Assembly (NCBI GenBank): GCA_002421685.1 | Contig: DISB01000016.1 | Location: 128,245-192,244 of the forward strand | Source of the DNA: Bacteroidetes bacterium UBA6221 | GTDB taxonomy: Bacteria > Bacteroidota > Bacteroidia > Chitinophagales > Chitinophagaceae | Direction of reading: 5' to 3' | Length of the DNA stretch: 64,000 nt | Part shown: positions 16,241 through 25,224 of the stretch, one piece after another | How the letters are laid out: every line of letters starts with the position of its first letter | Position numbering within the stretch: the first letter of the stretch is position 1 | Notes under the pieces: model-generated | The model's database searches: none | What the model saw: only the letters and a program-made list of their open reading frames with translations | Told to the model about the DNA's origin: nothing | Translations under genes and position numbers: made by a program

Positions 16241-17016
16241 AATATTTCTGTGCCGCTTTTACCTGATAAAATATTGCTTATGTATGCTGCGTTACCTATC
16301 GCCACCCTCTTTACACCACAGCTCACGGCATTACCTGCATTCTCCAACTTTGGTATCATGCCGCCGGAAATAACACCCTCAGCTATCAATGCATCAAAAT
16401 CGGTCACCTCTATCTGTTGAATAACGGAGCTTTCATCATCAGCATCTCTCAAAACCCCATTTTTTTCAAAACAATAAATCAGCTGAACATCCATAGTTGC
16501 AGCCATAGCCTTAGCCACCTCCTGCGCTATTGTGTCAGCATTGGTGTTAAGCATGCCGCCATTACCATCGTATGTTAGCGGGGCCAACACAGGTACTAAG
16601 CCCAGGCCAAGCAGGGATGCTAATATATTTACGTCAACTCCTGAGCCTGGCACATCTCCTACAAAACCATAATCAACGTCGACTACGGGACGTTTTACAG
16701 CCTTAATTACCCCTGCATCTGCGCCGGTGAGTCCTATTGCGTTGCACCCTTTAGCCTGCAATACAGCTACTATATTTTTATTGATTAACCCACCATACAC
16801 CATTGTTACCAGTTCCAGTGTCTGCTTATCAGTTTTCCTCCTGCCATGCACATACTGAGGTTGTATATCCAGTTTCAGCCCAAACTGTGTGGCGAGCTTC
16901 CCTCCTCCATGTACCAATATTTTAGGCTCCTCTACTTTATTAAAATCACACAAAAACGCATCCAGCGCATCTGCATCATCAATCACATTTCCACCAATTT
17001 TTATAACAGTCAACAT
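16237..17016 (-). CDS. argB: N-acetylglutamate kinase (or N-acylglutamate kinase)
   Basis: 259 aa. Amino-acid-kinase fold with the opening Lys strand VIKIGGNVIDD, the substrate loop VHGGGKLAT, and the NTDAD-like nucleotide motif (NTNADTIAQEVA). It phosphorylates N-acylglutamate, the second step of the pathway. The N-terminal extension found in arginine-inhibited kinases is absent, so feedback control may act elsewhere. It overlaps the next gene by 4 bp. Confidence 0.93.
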   Translation of the reverse strand: MLTVIKIGGNVIDDADALDAFLCDFNKVEEPKILVHGGGKLATQFGLKLDIQPQYVHGRRKTDKQTLELVTMVYGGLINKNIVAVLQAKGCNAIGLTGADAGVIKAVKRPVVDVDYGFVGDVPGSGVDVNILASLLGLGLVPVLAPLTYDGNGGMLNTNADTIAQEVAKAMAATMDVQLIYCFEKNGVLRDADDESSVIQQIEVTDFDALIAEGVISGGMIPKLENAGNAVSCGVKRVAIGNAAYISNILSGKSGTEIL

Positions 17017-17019
17017 ACC

Positions 17020-17973
17020 TTACAATGATTTTAGAATTTCAGCTAATACCGCCTGCGTTGCACAAACCCTGTTTGCAGCCTGCATCGTCACTATGCTATT
17101 GTCAGAGTCCAGCACCTCCCCGCTTAATTCCAAATTCCTCCGCAACGGCAGGCAATGCATTACCCGGGCATCATTTGTGGCCAGCAAGTGTTCTCGTGTC
17201 AGCATCCAGTTACTATCCTCTGTCAAAACCTTTCCATATTCTGAGACACTGCTCCAATTCTTCACATAGACAAAATCCGCACCTTGCAGTGCAGCCTGTT
17301 GATCATATTCAATGGTTGCGTTACCTGTATAAGCGGTATCTAACTCATACCCATGCGGGTGGGTGATAACAAAATCAGCCTGGCCCCATGTAGTCATCCA
17401 TTGCGAAAATGAATTGGCCACACATTGGGGAATAGGTTTAATATGCGGTGCCCATGTCAGCACGACCTTTGGCCTTGTTAACCGGTTGTGGTGTTCTGAT
17501 ATCGTTATTATATCTGCAAGGCTCTGCAGGGGATGAAGCGTTGAGCTTTCAAGACTGACAACAGGTATCCCGGCATATTTTATCAAACTGGAAAGCAATG
17601 GCTCTGCGTAGTCATCCTCTTTACTTATCAACGTAGGAAACGTACGAACCCCAAGCACATCGAAATAAGCCCCTAAAACGGGTGCGGCGTCTTTAATATG
17701 TTCGACACTTGTGCCGTTCATCACCACATCATCTTCTAATTCCAGTTTCCAGCCGTCCTTATCCATGTTAAATACAATGACCTCTATCCCAAGGTTACGC
17801 GCAGCTACGTGGGTACTTATACGTGTGCGCATGCTGGGATTCATAAACAACAATCCCATGCGCTTACCATTTCCTAGCGCCATGTCTGCCAATGGGTTGG
17901 CCCTATACACAAGCGCTTTTTCCACTAATTCGTCTATATCTGCAACATCAGATACTGAAGTAAAATGCCTCAT
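17020..17973 (-). CDS. argF': N-acetylornithine or N-succinylornithine carbamoyltransferase
   Basis: 317 aa. Carbamoyl-phosphate contact motif FMNPSMRTRIST (about 47-58) and the HCLPLRRN motif (near 275) mark the carbamoyltransferase family. The GWKLELEDDVVMNGT and HIKDAAPVLGAY stretches are typical of the Bacteroidota/Xanthomonas group that uses acylated ornithine in place of free ornithine. Whether this one takes acetyl- or succinyl-ornithine cannot be decided by eye. One base separates it from argD upstream and three from argB downstream. Confidence 0.9.
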   Translation of the reverse strand: MRHFTSVSDVADIDELVEKALVYRANPLADMALGNGKRMGLLFMNPSMRTRISTHVAARNLGIEVIVFNMDKDGWKLELEDDVVMNGTSVEHIKDAAPVLGAYFDVLGVRTFPTLISKEDDYAEPLLSSLIKYAGIPVVSLESSTLHPLQSLADIITISEHHNRLTRPKVVLTWAPHIKPIPQCVANSFSQWMTTWGQADFVITHPHGYELDTAYTGNATIEYDQQAALQGADFVYVKNWSSVSEYGKVLTEDSNWMLTREHLLATNDARVMHCLPLRRNLELSGEVLDSDNSIVTMQAANRVCATQAVLAEILKSL

Positions 17974-17974
17974 C

Positions 17975-19123
17975 TCAATTCACTGTATTCAAATAATCTA
18001 TTTCTTGTTTAATTGCATCGACCAGTATATCCAACTCAGCATAGCCGATGGTCAACGCAGGCAATATCCGCACGGTATTTGGCTTGGCCTCACCAGTGAA
18101 TATTTTATGTTTGTGCAGCAAGTTCCTGCGTAAATCTCTGAATCTGTCTGCTACATCAAAACCAATCATAAGTCCGCGGCCGCGCACATTCATTAGCCCG
18201 TTAACCTCTTGAAGTTGTTTTTTCAAGTACTCACCCTTTTTATCAGCAGCTTCTATCAGTCCTTCTTCCCTGATAACTGTCAGCACAGCCAGCGCAGCGG
18301 CACAAGCCAGGTGATTCCCTCCAAATGTTGTACCTAACATGCCGTACTTCGGCAATATACCGGGTGCAATAGCAATGCCGCCTATCGGGAAGCCATTGCC
18401 CATACCTTTGGCCATACTGTATATATCTGCATCTACGCCGGCATAGTCATGCGAAAAAAACTTACCACTACGACCATAGCCGCATTGAACGGCATCGGCT
18501 ATATATACAGCCCCATATTTATCGCTCAAACTGCGTATAGTACGCAAAAAGTCAATTGATGCAATATTGATACCACCCACTCCTTGAATTCCTTCAACAA
18601 TGACAGCAGCAATTGTATTTCCATGCAGAGCGAAATACTCTTTTAATGCTTCGACATCATTAAACGGCAGGAATATTACATTACCGGTTTCATTAACCGG
18701 AGCTACAATGGCCTTGTTATCAGTTGCTGCTACTGCCAGAGACGTTCTGCCATGAAAAGATTTTGAGAAGGCCACCACCTTGCTTCGTCCTGTGTGAAAA
18801 GAGGCGAGCTTTATGGCATTCTCATTGGCCTCTGCACCTGAATTGCACAAAAACAGTTGATAGTCGGTTTTATCTGACACTTCGCCTAACAAAGCTGCAA
18901 GTTGTTGTTGTATGGGTATGCGTACAGAATTGGAATAAAACCCAATCCGGCCCAACTGCTCCTCAATAGCCTGTACATAGTATGGGTGGCTATGGCCAAT
19001 GGAAATAACAGCATGTCCGCCATAACAATCCAGGTACCGTACATCATTATCATCCCATACATAAGAGCCCTCACCCTTTACAATAGTTATGTCATTTATG
19101 GGATATACATCAAATAATTTCAT
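17975..19123 (-). CDS. argD: acetylornithine (or succinylornithine) aminotransferase
   Basis: 382 aa from the ATG at 19123. The longer frame to 19183 overlaps the end of argC and is not needed. Class III PLP aminotransferase: substrate loop NSGAEANENAIKLA, the SFHGRT loop, the AIIVEGIQGVGG-type strand with DAVQCGYGRSG, and the PLP-binding Lys in SMAKGMGNGFP. It makes N-acylornithine from N-acylglutamate semialdehyde. Spacing to argC is 10 bp and to argF' 1 bp. Confidence 0.94.
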   Translation of the reverse strand: MKLFDVYPINDITIVKGEGSYVWDDNDVRYLDCYGGHAVISIGHSHPYYVQAIEEQLGRIGFYSNSVRIPIQQQLAALLGEVSDKTDYQLFLCNSGAEANENAIKLASFHTGRSKVVAFSKSFHGRTSLAVAATDNKAIVAPVNETGNVIFLPFNDVEALKEYFALHGNTIAAVIVEGIQGVGGINIASIDFLRTIRSLSDKYGAVYIADAVQCGYGRSGKFFSHDYAGVDADIYSMAKGMGNGFPIGGIAIAPGILPKYGMLGTTFGGNHLACAAALAVLTVIREEGLIEAADKKGEYLKKQLQEVNGLMNVRGRGLMIGFDVADRFRDLRRNLLHKHKIFTGEAKPNTVRILPALTIGYAELDILVDAIKQEIDYLNTVN

Positions 19124-19133
19124 AGCAGTGTAT

Positions 19134-20114
19134 TTAAAATGAAGTTGATTTAAGTAATAAACCGGTAGTTTCTGCCAGGCCAAAAATGAGGTTCATATTT
19201 TGCACTGCCTGTCCCGAAGCGCCCTTCAACAGGTTATCTATGGCTGCATGAACTACTAACTTACCCTCTGTAAGTTCCAGGTGTAGCAGGCACTTGTTTG
19301 TATTTACTACCTGTTTTAAGTCAACCATACTTCGCGACACATGCGTAAAAGGATGCTCCTGGTAATACTGTTCATATATCCCGTATGCCTCTTCTAAGCT
19401 TTTATCAAACGCTGTATATGCTGACACATAGATACCACGGGTAAAGTCTCCACGCCATGGAATAAAATTCAGCCCGGTAAAACCCGGCTGCATATCTGCA
19501 AGCGTCTGTACGATTTCACCTACATGCTGATGGGCCAATGCTTTATATGCCTGGATATTGTTTGCCCTCCATGCGAAATGTGAACTTTGCTGCAGTTTCT
19601 GCCCCGCGCCTGTTGCTCCTGTAATTCCTGTAACATGTATTTCTTTCAGTAATTGACTCGAAGCCAATGGCAGCAATGCCAACTGTATAGCCGTAGCAAA
19701 ACACCCCGGATTGGCAATAGAATTTGCTTTGACAATATTTTGCTTATATACCTCAGGCAACCCATAAACGAAATCGCGGCTACCAAGCTTATGCGCACCT
19801 GCCAGCCTGAAATCCTGCGACAAGTCTATTATCACTACATGTTCCTCAACCTGGTTAGACGACAAAAAGGTTTTAGACTCGCTATGGCCTGTGCAAAAAA
19901 AGAGTACATCAATGTCGTAGCCCGGTTTTGACACAAAACACAAATCTGTTTCTCCAACCAGGTCTGTATGTATTGAAGCCACTTGTTTGCCTGCATTACT
20001 TCTGCTATGTATAAAGGCTATATCAACTGCGGGGTGATGCAATAATAATCTGGTCAACTCACCACCTGTATACCCGGCACCACCTACTATTCCCGCCCTA
20101 ATTTTCTTATCCAT
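19134..20114 (-). CDS. argC: N-acetyl-gamma-glutamyl-phosphate reductase
   Basis: 326 aa. Rossmann opening GIVGGAGYTGGELTRLLL binds NADPH, and the catalytic Cys is in SIANPGCFATAIQLAL (near residue 136). His in HVGEIVQTL and the IPWRGDFTRGIYV stretch are other family marks. It reduces N-acylglutamyl phosphate to the semialdehyde. Its start overlaps the argG stop by 8 bp. Confidence 0.95.
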   Translation of the reverse strand: MDKKIRAGIVGGAGYTGGELTRLLLHHPAVDIAFIHSRSNAGKQVASIHTDLVGETDLCFVSKPGYDIDVLFFCTGHSESKTFLSSNQVEEHVVIIDLSQDFRLAGAHKLGSRDFVYGLPEVYKQNIVKANSIANPGCFATAIQLALLPLASSQLLKEIHVTGITGATGAGQKLQQSSHFAWRANNIQAYKALAHQHVGEIVQTLADMQPGFTGLNFIPWRGDFTRGIYVSAYTAFDKSLEEAYGIYEQYYQEHPFTHVSRSMVDLKQVVNTNKCLLHLELTEGKLVVHAAIDNLLKGASGQAVQNMNLIFGLAETTGLLLKSTSF

Positions 20115-21321
20115 TTTCTACCACCTCCTCTTTACCATTGTTGACAGCATGAAAAATAGCAACCTGGTTCCCGAATATCTTTGCAAAGCCTTTCACATCT
20201 TCGCCATCCCAGGTATTATTCATCTCTCCATAAGCGCCGAATTTGTTGTTCATCAGGTCGTGTTCACTGTCAACGCCGGTTATCACAAACCTGTATGGAT
20301 AAAGAGTAACGAATACGTCACCTGTTACATTAGCCTGCGTGTCTTCCATAAACTTTTCAACATTACGCATAGTAGGGTCCAACATCATACCCTCGTGCAG
20401 CCAGTTACCATACCAGGTGCTTAGCTGATCTTTCCAATACATTTGCCATTTGGTAAGCGTATGCTTCTCCAACAGGTGATGCGCCTTGATGATAATGACC
20501 GGGGCGGCAGCTTCAAAACCCACCCTGCCTTTTATGCCAATAATCGTATCCCCTACATGAATATCGCGGCCTATGCCGTAGGGCTGCGCCAGTGCCTGCA
20601 ACTGCTGTATAGCATGAATGGGGTTCAATCCTACCTGTTCATTTATCCCGGTCAGCTCTCCGTTGTCAAAGTGCAGCACTATCTCTGCGTGTTCAGTAGC
20701 AGTAACCTGTGTTGGCCAGGCTTCTTCCGGCAAATAACCATTACTGCTCAATGTTTCTTTGCCACCTACCGACGTGCCCCACAGGCCTTTGTTGATACTG
20801 TATTGCGCTTTATTGAAATCCATTTCAACGCCGTTCTCCTGCAAAAACGCTATCTCTGCCTCCCTACTCAGTCTCATGTCCCTGATGGGTGTGATAATTT
20901 TAGCCGATGGAATCATACTTTGAAAAACCATATCGAAACGCACCTGGTCATTTCCCGCACCGGTACTGCCATGTGCCACATATTCAGCACCTGTCTCTTT
21001 CACATATTCCGCCACCGCTACCGCCTGCAGCATCCGTTCAGCGCTTACACTCAGCGGGTAGGTCGCATTCTTCAGCACATTCCCATATACCAGGTAGCGA
21101 ATGCATGATTCATAATATTGCTGAGTTACATCAATTACTTTAAAAGAAGTAACCCCCAATAACAATGCCCGCTGTTTTATCTGTTCCAGTTCTTCATCGC
21201 TGAAGCCACCCGTCTGAATAGTAACAGCGTGAACGTCCAGGTTCATCTTCCTGTTTAAATAAATAGCGCAAAATGTAGTGTCTAATCCGCCGCTATATGC
21301 CAATACAACTTTCTGTCTCAT
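20107..21321 (-). CDS. argG: argininosuccinate synthase
   Basis: 404 aa. The ATP-PPi loop motif is AYSGGLDTTF at residues 8-17, followed by the AHGSTGAGNDQVRFD citrulline/aspartate-binding loop. It joins citrulline and aspartate with ATP. It is the second gene of the operon, 3 bp after the acetyltransferase gene, with an 8 bp overlap to argC. Confidence 0.95.
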   Translation of the reverse strand: MRQKVVLAYSGGLDTTFCAIYLNRKMNLDVHAVTIQTGGFSDEELEQIKQRALLLGVTSFKVIDVTQQYYESCIRYLVYGNVLKNATYPLSVSAERMLQAVAVAEYVKETGAEYVAHGSTGAGNDQVRFDMVFQSMIPSAKIITPIRDMRLSREAEIAFLQENGVEMDFNKAQYSINKGLWGTSVGGKETLSSNGYLPEEAWPTQVTATEHAEIVLHFDNGELTGINEQVGLNPIHAIQQLQALAQPYGIGRDIHVGDTIIGIKGRVGFEAAAPVIIIKAHHLLEKHTLTKWQMYWKDQLSTWYGNWLHEGMMLDPTMRNVEKFMEDTQANVTGDVFVTLYPYRFVITGVDSEHDLMNNKFGAYGEMNNTWDGEDVKGFAKIFGNQVAIFHAVNNGKEEVVENG

Positions 21322-21324
21322 AAT

Positions 21325-21984
21325 TTACCAGGTTAACGATACCAGTACTTTTGTTTTTTTAATAAATAGTTTCTTTATGCGCAGCAATCGCTCGTATATC
21401 TTAGCTTTTTTCCTGAATTGCCTGGCGGTAACCTCAGGCGGGAAGTGATCTTTGGGGTCGTACAACATAGCAGTACACAGGCAATTCATACGTCCTTTGC
21501 TCATCAATATTTCATAATTCACGCAGCTGGTACAGCCAGCCCAAAATGCATCGTCCTGGGTAAGCTCTGCATAGGTAACAGGCTCATAACCCAGGTCACT
21601 GTTTATTTTCATAACTGCCAATCCTGTTGTCAGGCCAAATATTTTAGATTCAGGATACAGCGTTTTACTCAGCTCAAATACCCGCTTCTTGATTTGCTTT
21701 GCCAGTCCGCTCTTCCTGAACTGTGGCGCTACAATAAGGCCTGAATTAGCGACATATTCACCATGGCTCCAGCTTTCGATGTAACAAAAACCAGCCCATT
21801 CCCCATCGTTGGTGAGAGCAATCACCGCCTTGCCTTCAAGCATTTTTTTCTCCACATACTCGGGGGTACGTTTGGCTATACCTGTACCACGGGCTTTAGC
21901 GGATGCAGCCATCTCTTCGCATATTGTATGCGCATAACCGGCATGGTGGCTACCAGCCACCAAAACCATGAACGTCTGGTTCAT
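21325..21984 (-). CDS. GNAT acetyltransferase, probable N-acylglutamate synthase of the arg operon
   Basis: 219 aa. GNAT fold with the acetyl-CoA loop VAPQFRKSGLAKQIKKR (near 85-101) and a preceding strand AGFCYIESWSHGEYVA. A Cys-rich tail (WAGCTSCVNYE, MNCLCTAM) may bind a metal. As first gene of the arg operon in an organism with no other argA or argJ in the cluster, it is the best candidate for making N-acetyl- or N-succinylglutamate, but that is inferred from position. It lies behind the arg leader. Confidence 0.75.
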   Translation of the reverse strand: MNQTFMVLVAGSHHAGYAHTICEEMAASAKARGTGIAKRTPEYVEKKMLEGKAVIALTNDGEWAGFCYIESWSHGEYVANSGLIVAPQFRKSGLAKQIKKRVFELSKTLYPESKIFGLTTGLAVMKINSDLGYEPVTYAELTQDDAFWAGCTSCVNYEILMSKGRMNCLCTAMLYDPKDHFPPEVTARQFRKKAKIYERLLRIKKLFIKKTKVLVSLTW

Positions 21985-22286
21985 TATTTCAGAATGTTAA
22001 AAATGTAAATAGATACACGATGCCACGTGATGAAAACACGCAGATCAGGCAGTCGAAAACCGGCAGGCCGGTTTCATCAACAGTCAATGACTATTGGGAT
22101 AGTTGTGTATCAACGTCGCAACCAAAGACAGGCAGTATGGTTGAAAAAAACTGAGTCGGTTACAGGCTCAGCAAAAAACCCACCCCTGAAGCCTGCACCT
22201 TGTGCAGCCTTGCAGCTAAGCGATTGTAAGAAGGTTTTTTTCATTCTTGATGTTAATCTAAGAAGTATTTGAAAATTTTGAACGCG
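21985..22286 (-). promoter_or_regulatory. arg operon leader with attenuator-like hairpins
   Basis: From the predicted start near 22280 to the first gene there are almost 300 nt. Reading the minus strand: a leader peptide begins at 22244. Inside it GGCTTCAG can pair with CTGAGCC (7 bp, one bulged T). This excludes the later hairpin CTGAG-10 nt-CTCAG, which is followed by seven Ts, as in a terminator. The two foldings are mutually exclusive, as expected for an attenuator. A further CTGCAC-AAG-GTGCAG hairpin lies between the peptide start and these. The mechanism is inferred. Confidence 0.5.
22110..22244 (-). CDS. putative 44-residue arg leader peptide
   Basis: 44 aa, opening MKKTFLQSLSCKAAQGAG and ending CLWLRR then TGA. 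The two last codons are Arg (CGA, CGT), which would be the natural place for a ribosome to pause when arginyl-tRNA is scarce. The peptide begins about 40 nt after the predicted transcript start, and its frame runs through the alternative hairpins. It has no signal peptide or domain. No similar leader is known to me with certainty. It could also be a chance frame. Confidence 0.45.
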   Translation of the reverse strand: MKKTFLQSLSCKAAQGAGFRGGFFAEPVTDSVFFNHTACLWLRR

Positions 22287-22316
22287 CAAATGTATACTTT
22301 TTTGACAAATACCAAA
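22287..22316 (-). promoter_or_regulatory. promoter of the arg operon
   Basis: On the minus strand TTTG (22313-22316), 18 nt, then TACATTTG (22287-22294) matches the Bacteroidota consensus exactly. It is 300 nt upstream of the first operon gene, which makes room for the leader. Confidence 0.75.
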
Positions 22317-22468
22317 TTACCTTCTGATATTTTTTTTCTAAGGCGCCTCGAACGAGGAGTCCGGGTTGATTCACTGGGTCAGGTTAGCGGGAATTTGCGC
22401 GATAAAAAATGTCATCCTTCAAAGGTCTATATCCCCACTTCGTACAAACTGAGTGCAATTTTGGAGTT

Positions 22469-22918
22469 TTAGTCATTTTCTTCCGGGATGATAGATATAC
22501 TACCGTCTATCTCCAAAACCGCATATTTTACCTGGTCCATACGCCCGAGGCCATGCAGGTTCCTTGCAGCTTCCAACACGTCTTCTTCACTTACCCTTGT
22601 CTTTGCCATCCGTTCTTTGAGCGGCTTGCCGTTTGCTACCAGTATTACCGGTGTGCCTTCTGTTACTTTTTCAAACATACGGAACCTGCTTTTTATGACT
22701 GAAAAGAACAGGTCCGTACCAACCAATGTAAGTATAAGCACAAGAGAAGCGGTTATAGAATAATCCTCACCCACCAGGGCCTGTTGAGTTACTTCGCTTA
22801 TTATTAGCAGCAACACAAATTCGAATGGTGTAGTACTCGCCAGCGTACGCTTTCCGCTCAGACGGAAAATGAGCATCAGGAACAAATAAATAACAATGCC
22901 TCTTATTACAGGATTCAT
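22469..22918 (-). CDS. DUF421 (YetF-like) membrane protein
   Basis: 149 aa. Two to three membrane segments in the first 75 residues (VIYLFLMLIFRLSGKRTLAS, FVLLLIISEVTQQAL, LVLILTLVGTDLFF) then a small cytoplasmic domain (GTPVILVANGKPL, YAVLEIDGSISIIP). This arrangement is the DUF421/YetF family; members have been linked to spore and stress functions in Bacillus, but here the role is unknown. Two bases separate it from the upstream membrane protein gene, so they form an operon. Confidence 0.85.
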   Translation of the reverse strand: MNPVIRGIVIYLFLMLIFRLSGKRTLASTTPFEFVLLLIISEVTQQALVGEDYSITASLVLILTLVGTDLFFSVIKSRFRMFEKVTEGTPVILVANGKPLKERMAKTRVSEEDVLEAARNLHGLGRMDQVKYAVLEIDGSISIIPEEND

Positions 22919-22920
22919 GA

Positions 22921-23400
22921 CTAAGGATATATTATATGAGATAATGCAAATTTTCTTCCGTTGACCATTATATCTGTTGTGAGCCTTCCGGGCATTTTAG
23001 GTTTTACCAGCATAGAAACCCTGGCGATACCTGTGGCGGGAAAAGTGTAAACGACAGTATGATTCAATAATTCGCGGGTCTGCGGTTCGGGATTAAATCG
23101 GACAATACCTATATAGTCAAGGTAGTCCTGCGGCAATGCCAGGTGCACTGCATCAACGACATTGTCTGCTGTAATAATGACCTCTGTCTCGGCCTCATCG
23201 CGCAGGAAACGTTCGTATTTAATTCGCCCACCCTCGTTGGAAACCTCGCTATAGCTTAACGGCCCTGTTCCGAACAAGCCAATAGCAGCGAAGAATATCA
23301 GTACATAAAACACAACCCATGCAATAATGTGTATTTTCCAGCCTTTCTTAAACAGGGACATGTCCTCGTCCAGTTCCAGGCTATGTTTTATCTTTTCCAT
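22921..23400 (-). CDS. single-pass membrane protein, unknown function
   Basis: 159 aa. A cytoplasmic N-terminus of 25 residues is followed by one membrane segment (26-46) and an extracytoplasmic domain of about 110 residues with beta-strand character. No motif is recognised. It precedes the DUF421 gene by 2 bp, and sits 16 bp after surE, so the three may be co-transcribed. Confidence 0.7.
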   Translation of the reverse strand: MEKIKHSLELDEDMSLFKKGWKIHIIAWVVFYVLIFFAAIGLFGTGPLSYSEVSNEGGRIKYERFLRDEAETEVIITADNVVDAVHLALPQDYLDYIGIVRFNPEPQTRELLNHTVVYTFPATGIARVSMLVKPKMPGRLTTDIMVNGRKFALSHIIYP

Positions 23401-23416
23401 GAGGCATTATTCAGCG

Positions 23417-24160
23417 TTACAGACCATCCAACTTTTTTTCTTCCGACAGGGTCTTCAGCATGGTCTCATTGGTCAGGTCGAGGCGTAGGGGTGTTATAGA
23501 CACATATCCGTTCTCCACGGCCCACCTGTCGGTGCCTTCGTCCGCGGGCTCCAGGGGGGTTACCGTAAACCAATAATGTTTCCGGGCCATGGGGTCCATG
23601 CCTGGCACTATCCTCCCGTCGTACAACCTTACGGACTGCCTTGTCCATTTCATGCCTACAGGCATTGACGGAAAATTGACATTGAACAGCCCAATAGTAG
23701 TCTCGTCCAGCAATATGCTTAGCGCCTTTTCCACGAAGGGTGCAAGCGTATCAAAATCAGGTTCCTGTTTACCTACCGGCGTGCTGAGTGCTATGCCGCG
23801 GATACCCAACAAAACCGCTTGCTTCGCCGCAGCCAATGTGCCCGAGTGCCACATTGAATTGCCCAGGTTGGGACCAAGGTTGATGCCGGAAAGCACTACG
23901 TCCGTCCTGGACCAGAGGTGTGTACCCAACGCCACACAGTCGGCAGGCGTACCATTTACACGATACGCTTCTATACCTTCGAAATTAATTGGCGATTTCC
24001 TGTAAGACAACGGGCGCGAATGCGTAACAGCATGGCCCATAGATGATTGCTCTACGTCTGGTGCTACCACCCGCACTTCGCCAAACTTCAAAGCGATCTT
24101 AGCCAGTGCGGCAATACCGGGACTGTAAATACCATCGTCGTTCGTAATCAGAATTCTCAT
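23417..24160 (-). CDS. surE: 5'/3'-nucleotidase SurE
   Basis: 247 aa. The SurE signature TNDDGIYSPG is at 6-15, with the metal-binding Asp pair, and further conserved motifs SSMGHAVT and NGTPADCV (Asn for metal) follow, then SGINLGPNLG. SurE dephosphorylates nucleoside monophosphates and other phosphate esters and helps survival under stress. Monocistronic or first in a small operon with the downstream membrane proteins. Confidence 0.95.
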   Translation of the reverse strand: MRILITNDDGIYSPGIAALAKIALKFGEVRVVAPDVEQSSMGHAVTHSRPLSYRKSPINFEGIEAYRVNGTPADCVALGTHLWSRTDVVLSGINLGPNLGNSMWHSGTLAAAKQAVLLGIRGIALSTPVGKQEPDFDTLAPFVEKALSILLDETTIGLFNVNFPSMPVGMKWTRQSVRLYDGRIVPGMDPMARKHYWFTVTPLEPADEGTDRWAVENGYVSITPLRLDLTNETMLKTLSEEKKLDGL

Positions 24161-24232
24161 GTTACAGCATTATATACCACGGCAATAGATATGGCATGTT
24201 TTTTATTCTATAAATAGTAACAACTATACTCT

Positions 24233-25117
24233 ATGAAAGTTGCAAACTTGTTTCACAACCCCAAAGCGGGTGACAGCACACACGACAAACATGAACTGGT
24301 GTCGCTCATCGGGAATGAGGGCTTTAAATGCGTATATATTTCTACAAAAGGAAAGAAGTGGGATATAGATAAAGATGCCGATATAGGCATAATAGCCGGG
24401 GGTGACGGTACTGTGCGAAAAGTTGCCGCCTACCTGCTAAAAAAAATGAAAAAAGATATTCCACCTCTAGCCTTGTTACCCCTGGGCACAGCCAATAACA
24501 TAGCATCCGCACTGAATATTAGCAGCAGCCCCGGCGAAATTATCGCGTCGCTGAACAAGAGGCAGGCAAAACCTTTTGATATTGGCAGTATAGACGGACT
24601 GAACGGCCAGGATTTTTTCCTGGAAAGTTTTGGCTGCGGAATATTTGCCAACCTGATGAATGCTATGAAGAAAAAAGACCACAAGGAAAAATCCGCAAGT
24701 GAAAAACTGAACGATGCATTGCGTACCATGCTTGAAATAGCAGGTGACTACGAAGCAAGGGAATGCAAGTTGGAGATAGATGGCAACGACTACTCAGGCA
24801 GCTACCTGATGGCAGAAGTAATGAATATCAATTCGATAGGCCCTAACCTGCTACTTAGTCCTTTTTCCGACACAAGCGATGGGATATTTGAGATAGTGTT
24901 GATAGCAGAGAAAGACCGTAAGCAACTGGTGCAGTACCTGGGAAACCGGGTGAACGGTATAGAAGAGGCGGCATCGTTTCGTACCATACGGGGCAGGAAT
25001 ATCAAAATAAAATGGGAAGGACTTCATGTGCATGTGGATGATAAGATTGTAAAAGAAAAAAAGGAAATAAAAGCCAAAGTAGAAGTTGAGCCCGGGCGTC
25101 TCCAATTTCTTATGTAA
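24233..25117 (+). CDS. diacylglycerol/lipid kinase family protein
   Basis: 294 aa. The nucleotide-binding motif GGDGTVRKVA (about residues 62-71) and LPLGTANNIA (near 84-93) are those of the DagK catalytic domain. ATP-dependent phosphorylation of a lipid alcohol (diacylglycerol or a sphingosine-like base; sphingolipids are common in this phylum) is expected. It is a soluble protein without membrane segments. Divergent from surE. Confidence 0.9.
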   Translation: MKVANLFHNPKAGDSTHDKHELVSLIGNEGFKCVYISTKGKKWDIDKDADIGIIAGGDGTVRKVAAYLLKKMKKDIPPLALLPLGTANNIASALNISSSPGEIIASLNKRQAKPFDIGSIDGLNGQDFFLESFGCGIFANLMNAMKKKDHKEKSASEKLNDALRTMLEIAGDYEARECKLEIDGNDYSGSYLMAEVMNINSIGPNLLLSPFSDTSDGIFEIVLIAEKDRKQLVQYLGNRVNGIEEAASFRTIRGRNIKIKWEGLHVHVDDKIVKEKKEIKAKVEVEPGRLQFLM

Positions 25118-25224
25118 AGGCGCTGCGAGTACTTTTTCAAAACTGATATATATCAGCCAAATGAATAACACTACTCATAGGAATAATATTTTAACGGTAG
25201 TTCTTTTGAGTAAAACGCCTGTAT

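Noticed and set aside
22027..22472. plus-strand short frames in the arg leader
   Set aside because: No motif, and they overlap the minus-strand leader and promoter.
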